Assembly: GCF_027694345.1 (NCBI RefSeq) | Contig: NZ_JAQEVU010000005.1 | Span: forward strand, 124,001 to 188,000 | Length of the DNA: 64,000 nucleotides | DNA from: Varibaculum timonense_A | GTDB lineage: Bacteria; Actinomycetota; Actinomycetes; Actinomycetales; Actinomycetaceae | Direction: 5' to 3' | Shown: one piece after another, positions 8,091-16,295 of the stretch | Position numbering within the stretch: the stretch's first letter is position 1 | Layout: every line of letters starts with the position of its first letter | The notes under the pieces: model-generated | Databases searched by the model: none | Told to the model about the DNA's origin: nothing | What the model saw: the letters and a program-made list of their open reading frames with translations, nothing else | Program-made: the position numbers and the translations under genes

Positions 8091-9611
8091 ATGAATGAAA
8101 AACGCGATTTATCCGAAGCAAAGAATACCCCGCTAACAGAAAAAATGAACAAACACCTCATGCGTATTTTCGTGACTGTAACTTTATGCCTGATGCTGAT
8201 TCCAGCGGTATCACACCTGTTCCCGGTAGAAAAATGGCAAGAACCCTCGCAAGCCTCAAAACTAACTTCGCCCTCATTAACAGCATCTTCCGGAGGGCTA
8301 AACATCAACTATTTGCGGGATAGTGGAACTTATCTCGAAAAAACTTTCCCTTTTCGAGGAAAACTGATTGGAACTGCTGCCGCCCTCAAACGTGGGCTGT
8401 TCTCGTCCTCGATAACCAACCAGGTTGTTATAGGTAAAGATGGTTACCTGTTTTACCGGGATACCCTTGATGACTACCTGGGATTTAATCGGCTATCCTC
8501 CCGCGGGATAGACAATGCTGCCACTAATCTAAAGATTCTTTCTGAACAGGCTGAAGAACGCGGAATCAAATTTACGGTAGCTTTAGCGCCAAATAAGAAC
8601 ACCCTTTACGGCAACTATATGCCAAATCGATATTTAGCAGCAGATTTTGAGCATTCTAATTTGAACCGTTTGCAGAGGCGATTAGGTGATTTAGGGGTTC
8701 CCTATGTTGATTTCACCAAAAAACTAAAAAGCAGCAAAGAGGTTCTCTATCAGAAAGCAGACACTCATTGGAATTTCAAGGGTGCGTGCGTTGCTGCCGA
8801 CCAGCTACTCGAACATTTGCAAGTAGATAACCTCGCCAAGAATCCAGATTGGAAACTAGGGGCGGGATTCGTCGGTGATATAGAGAAAATGCAGAATCCG
8901 ACCTCTACTTTGACAGAACCGAACTGGCGAGCTGAAGGAATAAACGACCTAGAGCAATTCCAAGGTGATCTCTGGGAATATGCAGACGATAACCCCGATG
9001 CGACAGCGGATTTAGTTCAAACAACGGGACAAGGTGAAAAGAATCTGTTTATGTTCCGGGACTCTTTCGGTAACTCGCTAGTGCCGGTACTTTCTCCCAG
9101 TTTTGCCGCTGCCCAGTATTCAAAGCTGATTCCCTACGATATTACCTATGCGTTTTCCCAAGAGCCAGAAGTGTTAGTTGTAGAACGAGCCGAAAGATTA
9201 ATCCCTTTTTTCGCCACCGAGCCTCCAGCTCTCGCGAGCCCCGCAACTAATCTCAATGCCTATGAACTGGTGGATAGTACCGATAAAGAGAAAGTCAAGC
9301 TAGAGAAGAATGGGATATTCAAAGTAATCGATGGAACTATTCCCGCCGCGCACCGCCAAGGTGATGTTGAAGTATTTGCCAGAATCACGACCGCAAAAAA
9401 TGAATCACAGGATACACAGATACGAGATTACCAAGGCTACAGAAAATCAATTACAAACAGGAACCAGCAAATAGTTAATGACTATGGGTATCGATTCTAT
9501 ATACCGCAATCAGATATTACTGCGAACACCCGTATAGAAATATATGCAGCCAGTAAGGCATTCGGTGTGCAAGTAAGAAAAATAGGTGAAATACAGGAGA
9601 ACGGTAATTAG
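8091..9611 (+). CDS. AlgJ/AlgX-like SGNH-type acetyltransferase partner
   Basis: This protein of about 506 residues has an N-terminal membrane anchor (residues about 22-42) and an extracytoplasmic domain of the AlgJ/AlgX type. KADTHWNFKGA supplies the Asp-x-His pair (Asp224, His226) and FRDSFGNSLVP the nucleophilic serine (Ser325). VVIGKDGYLFYRDTLDDYLG near residue 110 is also typical. With the MBOAT protein just upstream it should transfer acetyl groups onto a surface polysaccharide. I chose ATG 8091; an in-frame GTG at 8076 overlaps the AGGAGG site itself and is unlikely, though the 14-base spacing from that site to 8091 is long. The C-terminal 100 residues are less conserved and may bind the glycan. 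Confidence 0.85.
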   Translation: MNEKRDLSEAKNTPLTEKMNKHLMRIFVTVTLCLMLIPAVSHLFPVEKWQEPSQASKLTSPSLTASSGGLNINYLRDSGTYLEKTFPFRGKLIGTAAALKRGLFSSSITNQVVIGKDGYLFYRDTLDDYLGFNRLSSRGIDNAATNLKILSEQAEERGIKFTVALAPNKNTLYGNYMPNRYLAADFEHSNLNRLQRRLGDLGVPYVDFTKKLKSSKEVLYQKADTHWNFKGACVAADQLLEHLQVDNLAKNPDWKLGAGFVGDIEKMQNPTSTLTEPNWRAEGINDLEQFQGDLWEYADDNPDATADLVQTTGQGEKNLFMFRDSFGNSLVPVLSPSFAAAQYSKLIPYDITYAFSQEPEVLVVERAERLIPFFATEPPALASPATNLNAYELVDSTDKEKVKLEKNGIFKVIDGTIPAAHRQGDVEVFARITTAKNESQDTQIRDYQGYRKSITNRNQQIVNDYGYRFYIPQSDITANTRIEIYAASKAFGVQVRKIGEIQENGN

Positions 9612-9701
9612 CTAAGTGAAACCAAGTGGGCTTCCTTAAGCTCCCTTTACATTATTTATAAATGAAATGCGTATCTCGAAGAATAGGAAAGGTAAGAAAC
9701 A

Positions 9702-10544
9702 GTGTCTGCTCTTCAAAATATGGTGAAAAAAGTTATTCTGCTCTTGAGTGCCTTAGGTCTAATGCTTGCTTTTAGCGGATGCTCCGCGAGTGACGCTAGT
9801 AAGCAAAAAGCCCCAGAAAAGGTTACCAATATAGCTATTGGTGCAGATGGGGTAGATGCTACTCAGGTATCACTCACCAATAATACGGGCAAAAGTATTA
9901 AAGAAGTGTCGATTAAAAAAACAGGTGACGAAGCGTTCTCTAAGCTAGCCTTTACAAAAGGTACAGAATTTAAAGATAAAGAGATGGCGACTCTTTACGT
10001 TCCTGCCGAATATGTGAAAGCTCCCGCAGACGAGGTCGAAAAAGATGGTGATCCAGATGCTGCGAAAGTAAACCATAGACCGCTTATCGATTTATTGCTT
10101 AATGCATCTGAAGAAGAAAAATATGAAGTTAATCAGCTCCCGATTGAAACCTTGAAAACTTTAAGTAAGACAGAACTTAGGTTTGATACGGATTTAAAAT
10201 TAATCTATTTCGCAGGCGAGACTAAAGATGGCGAAAAGTTCGACACTCTCGAATCTCAAAAAGCTCTAAAAGCTGCCGCCGAAAAGGCGGAGGCTGAAAA
10301 GCAGGAAACAGATGAAACAGACAAAGCTGCCAGCGAACAAGAAGCATCTAAAAAAACTGAATCAGGGAAGAAAGTAACAGAAAAATCTACCACCCAGAAG
10401 GCTCCTAAAACCACTCGTACTCAAAAACAGAAAGCACCAGCTAATAAGCAAAAAGCAAAACCAGCCGGAAAAAAATCTCAAAGTAGTAATATCAAGCAGG
10501 AATCTAACCCCTGTAAAGGTGAAGGCGATCCCGGATGGCGATAG
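9702..10544 (+). CDS. Putative lipoprotein with Lys/Glu-rich C-terminal tail
   Basis: This 280-residue protein starts at a GTG preceded by AGGAAAGG at 9-base spacing. Residues 8-26 are hydrophobic and end in the lipobox-like AFSGCSAS, so it is probably lipidated at that cysteine and held on the outer face of the membrane. A globular part (residues about 40-185) contains ISLTNNTGKSI-like beta segments suggestive of a small beta-sandwich. From about residue 190 it becomes a charged, Lys/Glu/Thr/Gln-rich tail of low complexity. I do not recognise the family. It sits 90 bases after the AlgJ-like gene and may belong to the same transcription unit. Export is well supported; function is unknown. Confidence 0.7.
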   Translation: MSALQNMVKKVILLLSALGLMLAFSGCSASDASKQKAPEKVTNIAIGADGVDATQVSLTNNTGKSIKEVSIKKTGDEAFSKLAFTKGTEFKDKEMATLYVPAEYVKAPADEVEKDGDPDAAKVNHRPLIDLLLNASEEEKYEVNQLPIETLKTLSKTELRFDTDLKLIYFAGETKDGEKFDTLESQKALKAAAEKAEAEKQETDETDKAASEQEASKKTESGKKVTEKSTTQKAPKTTRTQKQKAPANKQKAKPAGKKSQSSNIKQESNPCKGEGDPGWR

Positions 10545-10550
10545 CCAGAA

Positions 10551-12464
10551 TCAGCGACGCCAGATAAGGTTTTGCTGGTTAAGACAGTAGACTGCTTTTT
10601 TTAGGGCGCGACGGTCGATTTTTCCGCTTGGCAATAAGGGGAAGTCAGGAAGAATGGCCGCCGCCCTTGGCAAATGCGAAGCCGGCAAGCGCCCGCGCAA
10701 AGCGGCACGTAGTTTTTGTCCCAGGTACGCCGGATTTAAGTCTCCAATGCTTAAATCTGCCGCATTTATCTCATCTATCCCATTTATCCCACTCGAAGGC
10801 AAATCTCCCGAGCTTAACTCTCCCGGATTTAACTCACTTGAACCTACGTCTTTCGGATTTACTCCGGCGAAGTTTAGCTTTGCTGAAACCGGAGATTTCG
10901 GATTCAGCATTGGGGAAGATGCTTCATAGCCCCTCAACCTTTGCCGGGAAAAAACTGCACACAACACCTCGCCCCACTCCTCATCAGGCAGACCGCACAA
11001 CTCTATCCCCGAAAAACCGAACTTCTCAGATGCTTCCTTTACTAGGGGAAGTGAAACATTGACACCCCCACAAATAATAGTGTCGTCTATCCTCCCTAAT
11101 ACCTCTAGGAGGGCAGAAGAAATATCATCAATGATTAGCGGGGCAGTTCGCTGGGCATAATCCTCGGAGCCTATCTCCTGATTTTGCCCCACATCGTTGC
11201 CCTTTTCGCGAAGTTCCAGCCCAATAGGCGCACTTTCTGGAGATGGCAGCGGGAATGCTAGCGATGTGCCCTTATTCCTGCCAGCGCTGGAGCCAGCAGC
11301 GTTTTCGGTAATACTGCCCCCATGCTCGTCCTTAACAACAATCCGTCCCCAATCATTCGTTCTAAGCCAGCGCTCCCCGTTAAACACCTGGATTTCACGG
11401 TCGCATTCTTCCTCTAAATATCCACTCATCAACCCAGGAGTGCAAAGCCAAACCCTCCCCGCATTAACCGCAACTTTCACCCCCGGCAGCGGCACTCCGT
11501 CATAAACGCATCCGCCACAGGTTTCAGTCATGCCGTAGGTGGTTACCAGATTTAACCCTTTCCCGCGTCCCTCAGCCAGCAGAGCTGGGGAAATGCGTGC
11601 TCCTCCCACCAGGATTGCAGCGCATAAACGTAAAGCTGAAACCGCTTCCTGATTGGCGAGGGCGCGACGCAGCTGAGTGGGTACTAACGACAAATAAAGT
11701 GGCAAGGCGGGGGAGGGGGATAGTGAGGAAGTAAGTTCCCTGGCCCGCAGCAGAGCATCCGTAAGACGTGAGACCTTAAACCCGCCGGTCATGTCGATAG
11801 TTAGTGCTTCGCTACCGCTGGCAAAGGCGCGAGCAATCACTTGAAAACCGGCAATATGATCGCGGGGGAGAGCCGAAATCCAAATCCCGTCTGTACCCAG
11901 GCGCTCGCAAGTTGCCTGGTGGGAGGCTTCCAGGGCGGAGAGTGAAAGTCCGACTAAGCGTCCTCCGGGTTTAGTTGAACCTGAAGTTGAAAGCAGGAAA
12001 ACTACCTCTTTAGGCAATCGTTTTAGCCTTAAAGCCTGTTGGCGTGCCCAAATAGGGGTGAGACGTTCAGCGCGGACGGGAAAGAATATCGGCTGGTAGT
12101 TCTCTAAAATCTGTAAGGCGGCAATAAGGTCTTTATGTTTGCTGTCCTGAGAGGTTTCCATATTGACCGGTGCTGCCGGTGCTGAGGGTTTTTCGGCTCG
12201 CAACCTGGTTTCTAGAGCGGTGAAAAATAACGCGTCGTGCTCTGGGTTATCGGATACTGGCAGGAAAATCAGGGGGCGAGGCGCGGTATCTTCTGTGGGC
12301 TGTCCTGGAGAGTTTTCCCTATTTGGTTTCGGCTGCAGCCAGATAGTTTGCGGAGCGTGTTCGGTTTTCTCAAGATGGTAGCTTCCTGCGCTGATGCTAT
12401 CTGCAGAAGCTAAAATTTCGCATGCTTGCCTGGCTGTTGTGCTAGGTGGGGGAACAACGCGCAA
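10551..12464 (-). CDS. menE: 2-succinylbenzoate-CoA ligase, enlarged by low-complexity inserts
   Basis: This 637-residue acyl-CoA synthetase activates o-succinylbenzoate for menaquinone synthesis. The ATP loop FLLSTSGSTKPGG, the TTYGMTETCGG motif, the hinge-region GRIDDTIICGGVNVSL and the C-terminal catalytic-lysine motif LPSGKIDRRAL are all present. Family members usually have 380-490 residues. The excess comes from a Ser/Gly-rich insert around residues 385-440 and a second one near 520-590 made of degenerate repeats of the LNPGELSSGDL kind. Both are probably surface loops. It is transcribed opposite to menB, menC and menD, across a long repeat array. Its 3' end lies six bases from the convergent lipoprotein gene, so the two transcripts must overlap or terminate within coding sequence. 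Confidence 0.88.
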   Translation of the reverse strand: MRVVPPPSTTARQACEILASADSISAGSYHLEKTEHAPQTIWLQPKPNRENSPGQPTEDTAPRPLIFLPVSDNPEHDALFFTALETRLRAEKPSAPAAPVNMETSQDSKHKDLIAALQILENYQPIFFPVRAERLTPIWARQQALRLKRLPKEVVFLLSTSGSTKPGGRLVGLSLSALEASHQATCERLGTDGIWISALPRDHIAGFQVIARAFASGSEALTIDMTGGFKVSRLTDALLRARELTSSLSPSPALPLYLSLVPTQLRRALANQEAVSALRLCAAILVGGARISPALLAEGRGKGLNLVTTYGMTETCGGCVYDGVPLPGVKVAVNAGRVWLCTPGLMSGYLEEECDREIQVFNGERWLRTNDWGRIVVKDEHGGSITENAAGSSAGRNKGTSLAFPLPSPESAPIGLELREKGNDVGQNQEIGSEDYAQRTAPLIIDDISSALLEVLGRIDDTIICGGVNVSLPLVKEASEKFGFSGIELCGLPDEEWGEVLCAVFSRQRLRGYEASSPMLNPKSPVSAKLNFAGVNPKDVGSSELNPGELSSGDLPSSGINGIDEINAADLSIGDLNPAYLGQKLRAALRGRLPASHLPRAAAILPDFPLLPSGKIDRRALKKAVYCLNQQNLIWRR

Positions 12465-12545
12465 ATCCGACCTCCGATAGTAGGCGCTATCGTTAAGCTT
12501 ATCGCGCCGGTGGGCAGTAGCTGTGGCTGCTGGGATTGGAGGGCA

Positions 12546-13752
12546 GTTATGTCTGGTTAGGGAGGGTGGTTTTGTATAGGGAGGGTGGTTTTGTGGCGTT
12601 AGTGGTGGATTTTTCGCCCTCCCGGTTGCGGGTCGGCATTACATTTCTGCCCTCCCGAGACGTAATCGCCCTCCCAGTTCAGGTGCAAACCCCCTTTTTA
12701 AGGTCTTAACTGCAAATCGGGAGGGTGGTTATGTATAGGGAGGGTGGTTTTGTGGCGTAAGTGGTGGTATTTCCGCCTTCCCGTGACGTTTCCACCCTCC
12801 GCAGACAGTATCGTCCTCCCAGTTCGCTTGTAAACCCTCTTTTTTAGGTCTTAACTACAAATCGTGAGGGCGGTTCTGCACAAGGCGGGCGATTTTACAT
12901 AGGGAGGGCGGTTTTGCATAAGGAGGGTGGTTTTACTTAGGGAGGGCGATTCTGTGCCATTAGCGCTGACATTTCCGCCCTCCACAGACATAGTCACCCT
13001 CCCGGTTCGCACACAAACCCTCTTTTTTAGGTCTTAACTACAAATCGTGAGGGTGGTTTTGTATAGGGAGGGTGGTTTTGCGGCGTAAGTGGTGGATTTT
13101 TCGCCCTCCTGTGACGTTTCCGCCCTCCGCAGACAGTATCGCCCTCCTGGTTTTAGGTCGGCGTGACGTTTCTGCCCTCCCGAGACGTAATCGCCCTCCC
13201 AGTTCGCTTGTAAACCCTCTTTTTTAGGTCTTAACTGCAAGTCGGGAGGGTGGTTTTGTATAGGGAGGGTGGTTTTGTGGCGTTAGTGGTGGATTTTTCG
13301 CCCTCCCGGTTGCGGGTCGGCATTACATTTCTGCCCTCCCGAGACGTAATCGCCCTCCCAGTTCGCTTGTAAACCCCCTTTTTTAGGTCTTTACTGCAAA
13401 TCGGGAGGGCGGTTTTGCATGGGGAGGGTGGTTTTGTGGCGTTAGTGGTGGATTTTCCGCCCTCCCGTGACGTTTTCGCCCTCCGCAGACAGTATCGCCC
13501 TCCCGGTTCGCGTGCAAACCCTCTTTTTTAGGTCTTAACTGCAAATCGGGAGGGTGTTTTTGTATAGGGAGGGTGGTTATGTGGCGTTAGTGGTGGATTT
13601 TTCGCCCTCCCGGTTGCGGGTCGGCATTACATTTCTGCCCTCCCGAGACGTAATCGCCCTCCCAGTTCGCGTCCAAACCCTCTTTTTTAGGTCTTAACTA
13701 CAAATCGTGAGGGTGGTTTTGTATAGGGAGGGTGATTTTGCACAGGGAGGGG
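12546..13752. repeat. GGGAGGG-type repeat array 1 (between menE and menB)
   Basis: This 1.2-kb non-coding stretch is built of G-rich GGGAGGGYGG and C-rich CGCCCTCC words about 20 bases apart. It is divided into larger units by a spacer containing TTTTTTAGGTCTTAACTNCAA. I count seven spacers, at about 12690, 12836, 13016, 13215, 13374, 13517 and 13676, so units are roughly 140-200 bp. Short open frames cross it but look like repeat artefacts. Array 2 (22690-25008) carries the same spacer on the opposite strand. No promoter can be picked out inside. The last 115 bases before menB are unique sequence. Confidence 0.85.
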
Positions 13753-13866
13753 AGGAAAAACTTCCTGCCTTATGAGGGCGAGTGCAGAAAGGAAATGATG
13801 TCGCTTTGCGGGGTAGTGGCTAAGGAGGAAACTTAGGTAAGAGCGACCTCGCGATAAGGTAAAGCT

Positions 13867-15099
13867 ATGAGCCAGCTAGCAAATATATCTGACACTTTCG
13901 ACGCGCAGCGATGGATTCCGGTTCCCGGATTTGAAAACTTAACTGACCTCACCTTTCATCGCGCAGTAGTGAAAAGCAGAGGCATGAACGGTTTAGCAGC
14001 TGCCGAAGATGCCCCAGTTTCAACTCCCGCCCCCTCCTCCTCAATATCGACCTCGCCCTCGCCCTCAACATCATTCCCAACTCCATCCTCGCCCTCGCCC
14101 TCCCCCTCGTCCTTATCCCCATCCTTGCCGGGTGAAACTACCTCCCACCCGGTCAAATCAAGTAGAAACCCAAAACCCTACAAGCCCGGGCGTGAACGCT
14201 ACCAGCTAACCAACCTGGAAGCTACCGAACTGGCTGATTGCGGGGAAAATGGCGCTAAACTTCCGGTTTTGCGCATTGCCTTTGACCGACCACAAGTGCG
14301 CAACGCTTTTCGTCCCCACACCGTAGATGAACTGCTGGCGTGTCTGGAATATGCCCGTAGTGCCGCCGATGTGGCAGCCGTAATCCTCACCGGGAACGGT
14401 CCTAGCGATTCCGACGGGGGGTACAGTTTTTGTTCCGGTGGTGACCAGCGGATTCGTGACCGCGGCGGGTATAGATATGAACAGGCAGGTGCCGACCCGG
14501 ACGCGGAAGTTTCCCAGCGCCGGCAAAATCTAGATTTAGCGCGTACCGGACGCCTACATATTCTAGAGGTACAGCGGATAATCCGGGCAATGCCGAAACC
14601 GGTGATTGCGGCAGTTCCCGGATGGGCAGCCGGGGGTGGACATTCCCTGGTGGTGGTGTGTGACCTGGCGTTGGCCAGCCAAGAATATGCTCGTTTCAAA
14701 CAAACCGATGCCAATGTCGGCTCCTTCGATGCCGGATATGGCTCGGCACTGCTGGCGCGGCAAGTAGGTGACAAGCGGGCAAGGCAAATCTTTTACTTGG
14801 CAAACACCTATGATGCGCGGCAAGCCGAAGAATGGGGGGTAATCAACGCGGCAGTACCTCATCAGGAACTAGAAGCCGTAGCGCTAGAATGGGCACTAAC
14901 TGTCGCCCGGAAATCTCCCCAGGCTATCCGGATGTTGAAATATGCGTTTAACCTGGCAGACGATGGGTTATTAGGGCAGCAACTCTTTGCGGGAGAAGCT
15001 ACCAGATTAGCCTACGGCACCGATGAAGCCGAAGAGGGGCGCACCGCATTCTTGGAACATCGGGAGCCTGACTGGTCAGCATTCCCCTATTACTATTAG
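13867..15099 (+). CDS. menB: 1,4-dihydroxy-2-naphthoyl-CoA synthase with a Ser/Pro-rich insertion
   Basis: This 410-residue crotonase-fold enzyme closes the second ring in menaquinone synthesis. Diagnostic segments are VRNAFRPHTVDELL, the FCSGGDQRIRDRGGY oxyanion region, VPGWAAGGGHSLVVVCDLA, and DANVGSFDAGYGSALLARQVG with the catalytic aspartate of the family. The end HREPDWSAFPYYY is also typical. MenB usually has 275-315 residues. Here residues about 50-105 are a Ser/Pro/Thr-rich low-complexity segment placed between the N-terminal strand (FENLTDLTFHRA) and the DRPQVRN core. It is first in a menB-menC-menD run with a purine-rich upstream region. Enzyme identity is secure; the insert is unusual for a cytoplasmic enzyme. 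Confidence 0.93.
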   Translation: MSQLANISDTFDAQRWIPVPGFENLTDLTFHRAVVKSRGMNGLAAAEDAPVSTPAPSSSISTSPSPSTSFPTPSSPSPSPSSLSPSLPGETTSHPVKSSRNPKPYKPGRERYQLTNLEATELADCGENGAKLPVLRIAFDRPQVRNAFRPHTVDELLACLEYARSAADVAAVILTGNGPSDSDGGYSFCSGGDQRIRDRGGYRYEQAGADPDAEVSQRRQNLDLARTGRLHILEVQRIIRAMPKPVIAAVPGWAAGGGHSLVVVCDLALASQEYARFKQTDANVGSFDAGYGSALLARQVGDKRARQIFYLANTYDARQAEEWGVINAAVPHQELEAVALEWALTVARKSPQAIRMLKYAFNLADDGLLGQQLFAGEATRLAYGTDEAEEGRTAFLEHREPDWSAFPYYY

Positions 15100-15212
15100 A
15101 TTTATAAGAGAAAAGTAAAATAACCGGAAACATTAAGCTCAAAAAGCTAGCGGCAAGCCCAAAACCGCTTAGCTAAATGGGGCGATAACAACTTACTTTA
15201 AAGGGAATCGTG

Positions 15213-16295
15213 ATGGTAGGAAACATAAACACCCCGATGTTGGTTGAGGTGTCAAAACCTGAACTTAGTGAGCTAAGCAGTCTTTTTGACCATAGCGAGT
15301 TTCCCCCTATCGAAATTGACCAGGCCTTGGTTTATTCCCTCCCGTTGGTGAACCGTTTCCGCCGGATAATTGTGCGCGAGGGCGTGCTGTTGCGTCGTGG
15401 GGATTGCTGGGGAGAGTTCGCGCCCTTTTGGGATTATGGACCACATGAATCAAAACGTTGGCTGTGGGCAACGGTTAATGCTCTGACCGAGCCCCTGCCA
15501 GACCCGGTACGGCAAAGCGTGCCGGTGAACGTGACCGTTCCGGTGGTATCTCCCGCGCGCGCCACCCAAATCGTAGAGCAAAGCGGAGGTTGCCGCACAG
15601 CGAAAGTCAAAGTAGCTGATAGAGGCACTGAACTTGCTGATGACGTGGAACGGGTAAAAGCCGTGCGAGCCGCCCTCGAAAAACAAATCGGCGGGGATTA
15701 CCAAATCAGGGTTGATGCTAATGGAGCCTGGAATCTGGAGGAAGCGAAAACCGCGATTGCAGCCTTAAATGAGGCAGCGGGGGGTTTGGAATATGTAGAG
15801 CAGCCCTGTAAAAGCGCCGAAGAGCTCAGTGAACTGCGTAAAACCGTCTCGGTGCCGATAGCGGTCGATGAGCTGATTCGCCGTTTCCCCAATCCTCTAG
15901 CTGAACTGTCAGAAGATTGTGCCGATGTGATGGTGGTGAAAATCCAGCCTTTGGGCGGGGTGCAAGCGGTACTAGATTTAGCTCAGGAAGCTAATAAACG
16001 CGGTATGGAAGTGGTGGTTTCTTCCGCAGTCGATAGCGCTATCGGTATCGGCTTGGGGGTGCGTGCTGCTGCCGCCCTGCCCCAGCTTCCGCACGCCTGT
16101 GGCCTCGCCACCAGCCAGCTGCTCAAATCGGATATTTCCCGTGAGCATTGGCAGGTCAAAGGCGGATGCTTGGAGGTGCGAGCAGTCGAAGTAAACCCAG
16201 ATTTAATTCAGGTGGCTGATACGGAACCTCGCCGCGATTTGGTTAAACGATGGAGTCAGCGGATTCGAGATGTGGCGGAGGTAGCGACTAGGTGA
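15213..16295 (+). CDS. menC: o-Succinylbenzoate synthase
   Basis: This enolase-superfamily enzyme of 360 residues dehydrates SHCHC to o-succinylbenzoate. The general-base lysine lies in AKVKVADRG, metal ligands in RVDANGAW, YVEQPC and AVDELIRR, and the second lysine in MVVKIQPLGGVQAVL. I take ATG 15213, with AAGGGA six bases upstream, over the adjacent GTG at 15210, which would be too close to the site. It follows menB by 113 bases and its TGA overlaps the menD GTG by four bases, indicating translational coupling with menD. Length is slightly above the usual 320-330. Confidence 0.9.
   Translation: MVGNINTPMLVEVSKPELSELSSLFDHSEFPPIEIDQALVYSLPLVNRFRRIIVREGVLLRRGDCWGEFAPFWDYGPHESKRWLWATVNALTEPLPDPVRQSVPVNVTVPVVSPARATQIVEQSGGCRTAKVKVADRGTELADDVERVKAVRAALEKQIGGDYQIRVDANGAWNLEEAKTAIAALNEAAGGLEYVEQPCKSAEELSELRKTVSVPIAVDELIRRFPNPLAELSEDCADVMVVKIQPLGGVQAVLDLAQEANKRGMEVVVSSAVDSAIGIGLGVRAAAALPQLPHACGLATSQLLKSDISREHWQVKGGCLEVRAVEVNPDLIQVADTEPRRDLVKRWSQRIRDVAEVATR

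Noticed and set aside
10628..11062. Plus-strand frames opposite menE with LSHLSHLSH-type repeats
   Set aside because: Produced by the repetitive menE insert read on the other strand; no supporting start or similarity.
13034..13240. Open frame inside array 1
   Set aside because: Same explanation: generated by repeat units, no independent coding evidence.
12546..13752. CRISPR array
   Set aside because: Units are not regular 24-40-base repeats with unique spacers, the repeated words occur on both strands, and no cas genes are in the window.
14199..14774. Antisense frame opposite menB
   Set aside because: Shadow of a conserved enzyme gene; composition is the reverse complement of menB codons.
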